A DNA stretch of 64,000 nucleotides from Oscillospiraceae bacterium (GTDB lineage: Bacteria; Bacillota; Clostridia; Oscillospirales; WRJC01). The position numbers were made by a program, and so were the translations under genes. Below, piece after piece: positions 43,221 to 52,600 of this stretch (positions within the stretch are counted from its first letter, which is position 1; each line of letters starts with the position of its first letter). Under the pieces are notes generated by a model, which saw only the letters and a program-made list of their open reading frames with translations, ran no database searches and was not told the origin of the DNA. Where the stretch lies: assembly GCA_009783265.1 (NCBI GenBank), contig WRHM01000005.1:62001-126000 (forward strand), read 5' to 3'.

Positions 43221-43266
43221 AAAAGAAAAAATGCAGAAACGTTTTTTTATCGTTACCGCATTTTTA
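43221..43266 (-). terminator. Rho-independent terminator for the minus-strand acetyltransferase unit
   Basis: AAAAATGC and GCATTTTT with an inner AACG/CGTT pair; on the minus strand the hairpin is followed by TTTTTTCTTTTTT. It lies between the family C repeat and the regulator gene. Confidence 0.8.
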
Positions 43267-43304
43267 TTTTATTTTATTTTTATTTTTTAATGTATGGGGC
43301 TACT

Positions 43305-43440
43305 TAAAGCCCTCTTTAGCGGCAAAGCCGCGTAAAGGGGGTGGCACACGAAGTGCCGGGGGATTCCAAAGTTTGATGTCTTTTGGGGAATCCCTCGCCG
43401 TCTGCGGACGGCACCCCCTTTTGAGAGAGGGAGCTTTTGG
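43305..43440. repeat. Family C-type element (about 136 bp)
   Basis: TAAAGCCCTCTTTAGCGGC.. then GTGGCACACGAAGTGCCGGGGGATTCC, a spacer with TTTGATGTCTTTT, and GGAATCCCTCGCCGTCTGCGGACGGC..CCCCC. Left and right parts are imperfect complements. Its left half is nearly the same as 62250-62325. With the terminator it fills the 343-bp gap. Confidence 0.85.
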
Positions 43441-43482
43441 GAAAACACCAATTTTTTGCAGTTCTTTAATTAGCGCCACGAA

Positions 43483-44187
43483 TTAATTTATTTTATTTAA
43501 TACTATTTTATTTAACTCGGTTTTTCGGGATTCAAATTTTTCTTTTGTTATCGAATAAGTATGGATTGTTCTGTATTCGCCTTTTATATGCATGGCGTTG
43601 CGGTCAATTTTTTCGCAAATCATGCCTGCTTTCTCCATGACTTTTTTTGAATTCGCGTTGCCTTCCAGAAACCGCGCCTCTATTTTGTCAAATCCGAAAT
43701 AATTAAACGCAAAATCCATTATGCATTCCAATGCTTCCGGCATCAAACCCATGCCCCAATAGTTTTTAGATAAAACATATCCGACTTCGCATGTATTTTT
43801 ATTTATATTTATTGACGTAAATCCGCATGTTCCGATAAATTTGCCGTCTTGTTTATACTCAAGGCCCCAGTCGAAAAATTTCCCGGTTTCGTATTTTTTC
43901 TGAACGTCGGCTATATAAATTTTTGTCTCGTTTATATCTGAGTGGGGCTGCCATGTCAAATATCTCGTCACGTCCGAATCGATTGAATATTCAAACATAT
44001 CCTCGCAATCGTTTTCGTCTATCCGGCGCATTATGAGCCTTTTTGTTTCAAAACGCGGAAGATTTGAGAAAATTTCTTTTAATTTTTTGCTCTTTTTCTC
44101 TTTTGTCATATATTTAAAATCAATTTCGGAGCCGTTATTTTTATTTATGCGCGGGATTTTCAGAAATGAAAAAACTTTATGAAACAT
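43483..44187 (-). CDS. RimJ/RimL-type N-acetyltransferase
   Basis: A 234-residue acetyltransferase. After an unusual basic N-terminal extension of about 45 residues comes the RimJ/RimL pattern: RFETKRLIMRRIDENDCEDMF, GTCGFTSININKNTCEVGYV, LSKNYWGMGLMPEALECIMDFAF, and ANSKKVMEKAGM. It may acetylate a ribosomal protein or a small molecule. It is preceded by a UroD-like gene in the same direction. Confidence 0.85.
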   Translation of the reverse strand: MFHKVFSFLKIPRINKNNGSEIDFKYMTKEKKSKKLKEIFSNLPRFETKRLIMRRIDENDCEDMFEYSIDSDVTRYLTWQPHSDINETKIYIADVQKKYETGKFFDWGLEYKQDGKFIGTCGFTSININKNTCEVGYVLSKNYWGMGLMPEALECIMDFAFNYFGFDKIEARFLEGNANSKKVMEKAGMICEKIDRNAMHIKGEYRTIHTYSITKEKFESRKTELNKIVLNKIN

Positions 44188-44202
44188 AGATTTTTTATCA
44201 GC

Positions 44203-44228
44203 GGCGCGGCGAGGGCGCCGCGCCCTAC
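44203..44228. repeat. Family D palindrome (short)
   Basis: GGCGCGGCGAGGGCGCCGCGCCCTAC; GGCGCGGC pairs with GCCGCGCC. Located between the UroD-like gene and the acetyltransferase gene. Confidence 0.72.
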
Positions 44229-44274
44229 AAAATATAATTATTTGGTATTTTATAATATAAATTTAAAATAATAT

Positions 44275-45396
44275 TTAAAATATTTTTCGCATTTGGTCGC
44301 AGTAATATCTGACGTTGTCCCATTTTGCGTGAGGAGGGAGCCTGTGGTCCGGACACGGGATAAACCCGCCCAACTCAATAAGGGGCTTTAATCTTTCTAT
44401 TTCTTTGTCAACGGCTTTAAAATCAAGCGCGAAAATGTTTTTGTTCATTCCCCCGACGCCTCGCAGTTCTTTGCCGTATTCTTCCCTCCAAGGTTTAATA
44501 GTCGCTTCCCATGTGCCGACTTCTATCGGGAACATAGTATTTACGCCGTTCTCGACCCATGCCGGCACGAGTTTATCTATACAGCCATCGCAATCGAGCG
44601 ACGCGAGATTTGTCCCGTATTTGCGGCCTAAATCCGTAATTTTTTTATAATGCGGGCCGATATACTCTTTAAATACCGCGGGATTTACAAGAGGCCCGTT
44701 TTTAAAGCATATATCCTCCCAGAAATGCAGAAAATCAGGCTTTATTCCGGATTCTAATATTGATTTCGCCGTTTCATAGCATAAATTGCCCATTGTGTCG
44801 ATTATCTCAAAATACAAGTCCTCGTCGTCGGCGTATAAATAACTTATCCCCTCAACACCGAGCATATCGCGTATCGAACCGTACAGGCTCCCGACAAATA
44901 ATCCTGAAGGCCGGTCTGTTAAGTTATCCATATTATTTTTTATATCCGCGAGCTGATCAGGATTGCCGTATCTTTGGTCGCTTGGCTGAAGTTTAGGCTT
45001 ATATAATTCTTCCCACGCTTCCCTGCCTGTCATCAAAGTTCCCACAGTTGCCGGAATAGAAGTCAGACCGGGTTTTATTTCTTCTATCAGGCCGTTACTG
45101 TTTTGATGAATCACCGACCCGTCGGGACGGTTTTCTAAAACTTTATATTCAAATCCCGGCATAAGCCTGCTGTTTCCGCCGTATTGGGAACTCCAGCAGA
45201 AATCCCAGCCGAGTTTTTGGTCTACCTGCTTGTCTATTTCACTGCCGTCCCAGCAGCCGTCGGCCTGTTCTTTGGTCAAATGTCCTTCGCGGTGCCATTT
45301 TTGCAAGAGTTCGCCCCAGTATCCGAAATGCACAAGAGGCATCCTGTCGTATTTCCCGTAATTTAAAATCGCCATTGTTCGTTCTCTGTTATTCAT
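44275..45396 (-). CDS. Uroporphyrinogen decarboxylase-family protein (methyltransferase type)
   Basis: A 373-residue TIM-barrel protein of the UroD/MtaA superfamily: NNRERTMAILNYGKYDRMPL at the start, then FLHFWEDICFKNGPLVNP, GTNLASLDCDGCIDKLVPAW, and VGGMNKNIFALDF. Members outside heme synthesis often move methyl groups to corrinoid or coenzyme M-like acceptors, or act on glycans. The Asp-Cys-Asp/His residues could bind zinc. It is unlikely to be HemE, which is shorter and has other N-terminal motifs. The substrate is unknown. RBS is CAGGAG. Confidence 0.82.
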   Translation of the reverse strand: MNNRERTMAILNYGKYDRMPLVHFGYWGELLQKWHREGHLTKEQADGCWDGSEIDKQVDQKLGWDFCWSSQYGGNSRLMPGFEYKVLENRPDGSVIHQNSNGLIEEIKPGLTSIPATVGTLMTGREAWEELYKPKLQPSDQRYGNPDQLADIKNNMDNLTDRPSGLFVGSLYGSIRDMLGVEGISYLYADDEDLYFEIIDTMGNLCYETAKSILESGIKPDFLHFWEDICFKNGPLVNPAVFKEYIGPHYKKITDLGRKYGTNLASLDCDGCIDKLVPAWVENGVNTMFPIEVGTWEATIKPWREEYGKELRGVGGMNKNIFALDFKAVDKEIERLKPLIELGGFIPCPDHRLPPHAKWDNVRYYCDQMRKIF

Positions 45397-45434
45397 AAAA
45401 AATATCTCCTGAAATAATATAATTTATTATTTAT

Positions 45435-46322
45435 TTACGGCCCGATCAAAATTTGAGCAAGCAAAGAATCTTTATCCAGAATCACAGTATTTTTTTCTCC
45501 TTTAAGTGACGTCCTGAGGGCTTCGAGGCCGCGCATAAACCTGTAAAAATTTTCTTTTTCAGGCGTATTATACGCTTCGGCCAGTATTTTCATGTACTCA
45601 GATTCGCCCTCTGCGATTATAGTCTCGGCTTCTCTCTGAGCGTCTGAAATAGTTATATTTACTGTTTTGTCAACTTCGTTTTTGATTATATTAGCTTCTT
45701 TTTCGCCCTCGGCCCTCTCAAATTCGGCGACGCGCTCCCTGTCTGAGATCATACGCCTGAAAACAGACTGCTCGTTGTCTGTAGGCAATTCAAAACTCTT
45801 GATTTTTACGTCTATTACTTCAATCCCGAATTCTTGTGCGTTCGCCTTTGACTGTTCTGTAACGGCGACGTTTAGATAATCGCGGCTTTTTTCGTCGGCT
45901 GAGCTTATTATCGCGTTTTGCTCAAATGTCCCTATGATATTTTTTAACGCGTTATAAGTTACGGCGTCAAGTCTGGATTCGGCGTAGGCCGTAGAGCCGA
46001 GCCTCTGATAAAATACAAACGGGTCTGAAATTCTCCAGACGACAAAACTGTCTACGCTCATTGCCTTAGAATCAGAAGTTAAAACGTCTGAGGGATTAAT
46101 ATCATAAAACAGTTTGGTTTTCGGGTAATATTTTATCTCGTCGATAAACGGGACTTTATAGTGAAGCCCGGGAGTATCAACCACGCTTTCTATTTTGGAA
46201 AAGCGGATTATTAACGCGTATTCGTTTTCCTGCACTGTATAAAATACCGAACTTGCTACTGTTATAACTATTATTATCAACAAAATGGGAATCGCCCATT
46301 TTAAAACACTTTTTGAATTCAT
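45435..46322 (-). CDS. hflC: Protease modulator HflC (SPFH/band 7)
   Basis: A 295-residue single-pass membrane protein with the SPFH domain (VQENEYALIIRFSKIESVV, PGLHYKVPFIDEI) and a C-terminal Ala/Glu-rich coiled coil (AEGEKEANIIKNEVDKTVN). With HflK it forms a membrane assembly that controls FtsH-type proteases. The two are adjacent in the order hflK-hflC with a 34-bp gap. Confidence 0.92.
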   Translation of the reverse strand: MNSKSVLKWAIPILLIIIVITVASSVFYTVQENEYALIIRFSKIESVVDTPGLHYKVPFIDEIKYYPKTKLFYDINPSDVLTSDSKAMSVDSFVVWRISDPFVFYQRLGSTAYAESRLDAVTYNALKNIIGTFEQNAIISSADEKSRDYLNVAVTEQSKANAQEFGIEVIDVKIKSFELPTDNEQSVFRRMISDRERVAEFERAEGEKEANIIKNEVDKTVNITISDAQREAETIIAEGESEYMKILAEAYNTPEKENFYRFMRGLEALRTSLKGEKNTVILDKDSLLAQILIGP

Positions 46323-46356
46323 TGAATTTTACTCCTCTCTTTATTGATTTATAATT

Positions 46357-47352
46357 TTACGGATTATTATGAGTATTTGCGAAATCTTCCAGCGGCAGGA
46401 TCATAGATATATTCTCGTCTGAGCCTGCGTTTATATAAACTTTTACTCCCGGAAGTACCTGCTCGATCATTTCGTAATACATACGCTGCCTGTTTATATT
46501 TGGATTTAATATATATTGATTATACATCGCTTCAAACATTGCGACTTGTTTTTTCGCGTCGTTGATCCTGTTTTGCTTTAGATATTCCGCGTTTCTCAAT
46601 AATTGGTCGGCTTCGGCCTGCGCTTTCGGGATATTTGCGTTCCTGTATGCCTCGGCCTGATTTTTCGCGGTTTGCCTGTCCTGTTTGGCTGTCTCGACTG
46701 ATTTAAACGCCGCTATAACTTCCGGCGTTGGAGGTTCGGCGTCCTGAATTTTTATGCCGGTCAGATCCAGCCCTATGTCATAAGCAATAAGTTCAATGTC
46801 TATTAAATCTTTTATTTTTGTCTGGATTTCGGCTTTTTTTGTCGTTAATATATCATCGACTTCATATGAGCTTATAATATCTCTGATTCTGCTCTGGGTT
46901 ATATTCTTTAAAATTTCCCTCGGGCTTTCAGAATGATATAAATATTTATACGGTTCAGAAATTCTGTATTCTACAAAGAAATCGACGTTTACTATATTTA
47001 AGTCCCCGGTTATCATTTTGCTTTCGTTGGCAACTCTCGGGGTTGACCCGTCGGGATATGTCCTGTACCCGATTTCTTCTTTGAGTGAGACGTTGACGTC
47101 AACGAGGTATGCCTGCTGGATAAACGGTATTTTAAAATGTATCCCGGCTTCGACGGGTATTCCCGTATATTTGCCGAAAGTAGTAACAACTGCCTGCTGC
47201 GTTTCATCTACTGTGTAAACGCTCGAAGAAACTAAAATAATAAGAAATATTATTATTACTGCGGCAATAATTGTGTTTTTTATTGTGTTTTTAGTTTTCT
47301 GGTCAAGAGGCTTGAAATCTTTCGTGTCCCAGCCATTGCGATTAAAATTCAT
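46357..47352 (-). CDS. hflK: Protease modulator HflK (SPFH/band 7)
   Basis: A 331-residue membrane protein: a short cytoplasmic N-terminus, one span at about residues 29-48, the SPFH domain (VDETQQAVVTTFGKY, EAGIHFKIPFIQQAY), and a long coiled coil (KAQAEADQLLRNAEYLKQ) before a C-terminal segment with RMYYEMIEQVLPGVKVYI. It is the partner of HflC. The N-terminal Gly-rich stretch of enteric HflK is missing, as is common in Firmicutes. RBS AGGAGGAG. Confidence 0.92.
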   Translation of the reverse strand: MNFNRNGWDTKDFKPLDQKTKNTIKNTIIAAVIIIFLIILVSSSVYTVDETQQAVVTTFGKYTGIPVEAGIHFKIPFIQQAYLVDVNVSLKEEIGYRTYPDGSTPRVANESKMITGDLNIVNVDFFVEYRISEPYKYLYHSESPREILKNITQSRIRDIISSYEVDDILTTKKAEIQTKIKDLIDIELIAYDIGLDLTGIKIQDAEPPTPEVIAAFKSVETAKQDRQTAKNQAEAYRNANIPKAQAEADQLLRNAEYLKQNRINDAKKQVAMFEAMYNQYILNPNINRQRMYYEMIEQVLPGVKVYINAGSDENISMILPLEDFANTHNNP

Positions 47353-47488
47353 TTATACTCCTCCTGTTTTTAATAATAAATATTTTCTGCAAAAATAATT
47401 ATATATAGATATTATAAATCAAATATTAACTTTTTACAATAGTTTTTTTAGTTTTTTTGATATATCTAAAAAAATAATAATTTTGTTC

Positions 47489-47517
47489 TTGAATTATTAT
47501 TATAAAGAGTATATAAT
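47489..47517 (+). promoter_or_regulatory. Promoter of the ECF S-component-like gene
   Basis: TTGAAT (47489-47494), 17-bp spacer, TATAAT (47512-47517), about 46 bp before the ATG. The rest of the 211-bp gap from hflK is AT-rich; I see no riboswitch in it. Confidence 0.7.
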
Positions 47518-47563
47518 TTTTATATAGAAAAATACTATAGAAAAAAATACGGAGTAATTTTTT

Positions 47564-48187
47564 ATGAAAACAAAAAAACAAATTTTGCGTATAACCCAAA
47601 CGGCTATGCTTCTGGGATTAACTGTGGCGGCACAGTATTATCTTACCGGAATTTTGAGCTTTAACCCGTTTATAAGCCAAATTGTCGTAGGCTCTCTGGT
47701 GAATATGTTTTTGATACTCGCTGCTTTGATATGCGGATTCTGGAGCGGGATTTCAATATCGGCTCTTGTGCCGTTTATCTCTTTTGCGATAGGGCGCATG
47801 CCCCATGTCTGGATGATTCCGTTTGTCATACTGGGAAACTCTGCTATAGTTTTAATATTTTGGGCGGTATGCAGAAAAAAAATATTCGGCTCGGTTTTTA
47901 CTGTGAACTGGGCTGTCGCGTCTATTATGGGAGCTTTATTGAAATTCGGCGTTTTATGGGTTGGGGTAACTAAAATATTTATAAATTTTATTTTAATAAA
48001 CGATACGGCTTTAAAAGCCCCGCAAATCGCTAAAATGACTTCGGTCATATCTTTTAATTATTCGTTCCCTCAGCTTGCAACGGCTCTTATAGGCAGTATT
48101 TTAGTTTATCTGACATATCCGGTATTGAAAAAAGCCATAAATAATGACGATAATAATAACGAAAAAAAGATTGACGCTAAAAATTAA
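47564..48187 (+). CDS. ECF transporter S component-like membrane protein
   Basis: A 207-residue membrane protein with five to six hydrophobic spans and the N-terminal pattern of ECF substrate-binding (S) components: ILRITQTAMLLGLTVAAQYY, then GSLVNMFLILAALICGFWSGI. It probably takes up a vitamin or similar compound with a shared ECF energising module encoded elsewhere. The substrate cannot be read from the sequence, and the leader shows no TPP, FMN or cobalamin element. A polar Asn/Asp/Lys tail closes the protein. Confidence 0.7.
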   Translation: MKTKKQILRITQTAMLLGLTVAAQYYLTGILSFNPFISQIVVGSLVNMFLILAALICGFWSGISISALVPFISFAIGRMPHVWMIPFVILGNSAIVLIFWAVCRKKIFGSVFTVNWAVASIMGALLKFGVLWVGVTKIFINFILINDTALKAPQIAKMTSVISFNYSFPQLATALIGSILVYLTYPVLKKAINNDDNNNEKKIDAKN

Positions 48188-48244
48188 TATAAATTTATAA
48201 AAAATCAATTTTTATATTAATAATTAAGTGATATATTAGTAAGT

Positions 48245-49624
48245 ATGGATAAAAACAAAAATAAATTTACAGCCGCAGTTTATACTCTGGGCTGCCGCGT
48301 CAATCAATACGAGAGCGACTGTATAATATCTGAATTTATAAACCTCGGGTTTGAAATAAAAGATTTTAATTCAAGTGATATTTGCGATGTTTACGTGATA
48401 AATACATGCACAGTCACAGCCGGGAGCGATAAAAAATCAAAACAGATGATACGCCGCGCAAAAAGATTGAATAAAGACGCGATTATAGCCGTCTGCGGCT
48501 GTTTTTCCCAAAGAAACCCTAAAATTTTTAAATCAGATATAAAAGCCGATATTATTTTCGGCGTAAGCGAAAAAGTAAAAATACCCGGGCTTGCGTTTGA
48601 TATATTAAATAATAACGCCCCCGAAAATAATATTCATGTAAAAGACATAAGCGAATACAAAACTTATGAAAATATTAATGCTTATCAGTCCGAAAAAACC
48701 CGGGCGTATATAAAAATACAGGACGGGTGCGACTGCAAATGCTCTTATTGTATAATCCCGCAGGTTCGCGGAATAGCGAAATCGCGAAAATATATTAATA
48801 TTTACGACGAAATAAAATGGTTCAGCGATATGGATTATCACGAGATTGTTTTAACAGGCATAGAAATTTCGTCCTACGGGAAAGATTTTATAGATAAAAA
48901 TATAAATTTAATAAATCTTCTCGAAAAGTTAAACGCCGAGCCTGAATTAAATAATATAAAATCAATAAGATTAAGTTCGGTTGACCCGTCGCTTATAAAA
49001 AAAGATTTTATAGATAGACTCGCAAATTTAGATAAATTCGCAAATCATTTTCATTTGTCTTTGCAGAGCGGCTCAACGAAAATATTAAATTTAATGCGCC
49101 GTAAATATAATATAGAATCTGTGATAAAAAATATAAATTACGCGAAAGAAAAAATAAAAGATTTGAATTTGACTGCAGATATAATAGTGGGATTCCCCGG
49201 CGAGACCGGCGAAGATTTTGAAAAATCAATCGGGATTGCGAAACTTTTGAATATATATCACACGCATATATTCGCGTATTCAAAACGCCCCGGCACAGAC
49301 GCTGCGGATTATAATAATCAAATCGCTGAAAATATAAAAAATCTGAGAAGTAAAAAACTCTCTGAAGTCTGCGCAAAAATCAAAGAAGAAATTCACAGAA
49401 ATAGCTTAAATAAAGAATTTGACGTTATTATAGAAGATATAAGCAAAGACGGATTTTATACTGCGAAAACGAGGAATTTTATGGATATAAAAATAAAAAT
49501 CAATAAGAATACCGGAACGACGTGGAAACCGCCTCCTGTAGAAGCCATAAATCTTCGCGGGACTGCGCAAAAAATAAAAATTATAAGTTGTGATAAAAAT
49601 TATTTGTATGGCGAGATATTATGA
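48245..49624 (+). CDS. mtaB: tRNA t6A37 methylthiotransferase
   Basis: A 459-residue radical SAM enzyme that adds a methylthio group to t6A at tRNA position 37. The N-terminal UPF0004 domain has its three Cys in TLGCRVNQYES, INTCTVT and AVCGCFS; the radical SAM domain has CDCKCSYCIIPQVRG (C-x3-C-x2-C); and a TRAM-like C-terminal segment ends the protein. Motifs match MtaB rather than MiaB. The RBS is weak (TAGTAAG). Confidence 0.93.
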   Translation: MDKNKNKFTAAVYTLGCRVNQYESDCIISEFINLGFEIKDFNSSDICDVYVINTCTVTAGSDKKSKQMIRRAKRLNKDAIIAVCGCFSQRNPKIFKSDIKADIIFGVSEKVKIPGLAFDILNNNAPENNIHVKDISEYKTYENINAYQSEKTRAYIKIQDGCDCKCSYCIIPQVRGIAKSRKYINIYDEIKWFSDMDYHEIVLTGIEISSYGKDFIDKNINLINLLEKLNAEPELNNIKSIRLSSVDPSLIKKDFIDRLANLDKFANHFHLSLQSGSTKILNLMRRKYNIESVIKNINYAKEKIKDLNLTADIIVGFPGETGEDFEKSIGIAKLLNIYHTHIFAYSKRPGTDAADYNNQIAENIKNLRSKKLSEVCAKIKEEIHRNSLNKEFDVIIEDISKDGFYTAKTRNFMDIKIKINKNTGTTWKPPPVEAINLRGTAQKIKIISCDKNYLYGEIL

Positions 49625-49672
49625 AAAAATAAAGATAAAAGATATATAAGAAAGCTGGAGGATAAAAATTAA

Positions 49673-52600
49673 ATGGTTTTCAGAATTTTAGTTGAAAAAA
49701 AAGAGCAGCAGAATCACAATGTCGAGGCAAAAAAAATATTCGGAGAGATAAAACATCACTTTGATTTTAGCTGGCTCAAAAATCTAAGGATTATAAGCAG
49801 ATACGATGTCGAGGGTATAACCGAAGAAATATTAGAAAAAGCAAAAAACACTGTTTTTTCAGAGCCTATGTCTGATATTATACTGGATAGTTTGCCAATC
49901 AGCGATAAAAATAAAAACAAAATAATTTTCGCAGTCGAATCTCTTCCCGGCCAGTATGACCAGAGAGCGGATTCCTGCTCGCAGTGCCTGCAATTATTGA
50001 CCGAGGGCGTAAGACCGATTGTCAGGTGCGCGAAAATATATATTCTTGTAGGGGACGGCGTCCTCGACGTCCCGCAAAATGATATTGAAAAAATAAAAAA
50101 ATATATCATAAATCCGGTAGAGTCTCAGGAAGCTTCGCTTGATGAATATCAGACTTTAAACCGTGAGTATGATATTACTTATACAGTTGAAACAGTCGAT
50201 GGCTTTATAGATTTAGACATAGACGGACTTATAGCGTTCCTGCATAATTACGGACTCGCGATGGACTTTGACGATATTTTATTCTGTCAGGATTATTTTA
50301 AAAATACGGAAAAACGCGACCCGACAATCACGGAAATACGCATGATTGACACATACTGGTCGGATCACTGCCGCCATACTACTTTTTTGACTGAGATAAC
50401 AGATGTTGAAATTGCTGACCCTTCAGTGGAAAAAGCGTTTGAAAATTATCTGGATTTGCGGCATGAAGTCTACGGGGAGAATAAAATAAAAAAAGGCGTG
50501 ACTTTAATGGATATGGCTACGATCGGGGCGAAATATCTGAAAAAACAGGGCAAACTCGAAGGGCTTGACGAATCCGAAGAAGTAAACGCATGCTCGGTAA
50601 AAATAAAAGTAAATGTCAATGGCATAGACGAAGATTATCTCTTGATGTTTAAAAACGAGACGCATAATCATCCCACGCAGATAGAGCCTTTCGGCGGTGC
50701 GGCGACTGCTCTTGGCGGCGATATACGCGACGTTATGGCAGGCAGGGCGTATGCCTATCAGGGAATGCGCGTGACCGGAGCGGGTGACCCGCGCCAGAAA
50801 ATCGAAGATACTATAAAAGACAGGCTGCCGCAGTTTAAAATCGTGAGGACGGCGGCTGACGGATTTAGTTCTTATGGCAATCAGATAGGGGCTGCAACGG
50901 GCTTGGTTTGCGAAATATATCACCCGAATTACGCCGCGAAACGAATGGAACTCGGAGCGGTTATCGGAGCTGTGCCGAAAGCGAACGTGCATAGAATGAA
51001 CCCGGTTGCCGGAGATTCTATATTTCTTCTCGGAGGCAAAACCGGCAGGGACGGCTGCGGCGGCGCGACAAGTTCGTCAAAATCGCAGACCAAAGAATCC
51101 CTCAGGACAAGCGGCGCGGAAGTCCAGAAAGGCGACCCGGTTGAAGAACGCAAAATTTTAAGATTATTCAGAAACCCAAAAGTGGCGAAAATGATAAAAC
51201 GCTGCAACGATTTCGGGGCGGGAGGAGTATCAGTCGCAATCGGCGAACTTGCGGACAGCATATTTGTGGATTTGTCGCTTGTACCGGTAAAATATCCGGG
51301 GCTTGATGGGACAGAACTCGCAATCTCTGAATCTCAGGAGAGAATGGCCGTTGTTGTATCAAAAGAAAACGCCGAGGAATTTATGCGCGAAGCTAATCTT
51401 GAAAATCTTGAGGCGACGAAAGTCGCGGTCGTGACAGACGATAATAAATTAAGAATGATGTGGAACGGCAACGAGCTTTTATCGTTAGACAGGAGTTTTT
51501 TAAATTCAAACGGCGCGAAAAAGCATACAAAAGTTAAAGTCGCAGATAAAAATCCCGAAGAAACGCAAAATATTTTAAGTATATTATATCAAAAAATAAA
51601 AAATAACAGCAATGATATAAAACAGGCGTATATAAATTTATTGTCGGACTTGAATATATGTTCTCAGAAAGGGCTTGCGGAACAGTTTGATTCATCGGTA
51701 GGGTCAGGGACTGTTATTTCGCCGTTTGGCGGTCAGCACAGGCTGACCCCGGCGCAATCAATGATCGGAAAGATTCCTGTATTAAACGGCAACACAGATA
51801 CTTCGTCTGTTATGGCTCACGGGTTTTCTCCGTATGTCAGCGAGATAAGCCCGTACAGGGGCGCGCTGTACGCCGTTGTTGAATCTGTATCTAAATTAAT
51901 AGCTTCCGGGGTAAATTTATCAGATATGTATTTGTCTTTTCAGGAGTATTTCCCCAGAGCAGATGATGCCGAGCGTTTCGGGCTGCCGTTTGAGGCTCTT
52001 TTAGGAGCATTGGACGCGCAGATAAATCTTGAAATCGCGTCGATCGGCGGCAAAGACAGCATGTCGGGGTCTTATTCTTATGAAGACGATAAAACGGGCG
52101 AACAAAAAAATATAGACGTGCCCCCGACTTTGGTTTCGTTTGCCGTAGGAACGGCAGACTCTGATAAAATTATATCAAACGAGTTTAAAAAGACTTCTTC
52201 TTATGTTTATTTGCTCAAGCCTTATTATAACGGCGACAACACGGTAGATTTTGACGATCTTAAAAATTTATACGGCTATATGAGTAAATTAATCAAAGAA
52301 AAAATGATTATATCGTCTTATGCGATAGGTTTCGGCGGAATCGGCGAAGCGGTTTTCAAAATGTGCGTAGGCAACGGCATAGGGTTTAAGTTTAACGATA
52401 ATATTATAACACAGCAGGAATTATTTTCTTCGTTATATGGGGCGTTTATAGTAGAATCAAGTTCAATCCTGCCTAACGGCGAATTATTGGGCAGGACAGA
52501 CCCGTCGCCTAATATATTTATAAATAATACTGTTATTGACTTAAATGATTTGATATACAAATGGATGCTGCCGCTTGAAGATGTTTTCACAACAGGCCTG

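Noticed and set aside
47353-47563. Vitamin riboswitch before the ECF S-component-like gene
   Set aside because: No TPP, FMN, cobalamin or preQ1 consensus could be seen; the region is nearly all A and T.
6881-50076. Inteins or introns as an explanation for in-gene inserts
   Set aside because: The inserts are only about 10-40 codons, lack intein splice motifs and are simple palindromes; group I or II intron cores are absent.
50504-50992. Antisense frame within purL
   Set aside because: A shadow of the strongly conserved PurL coding frame.
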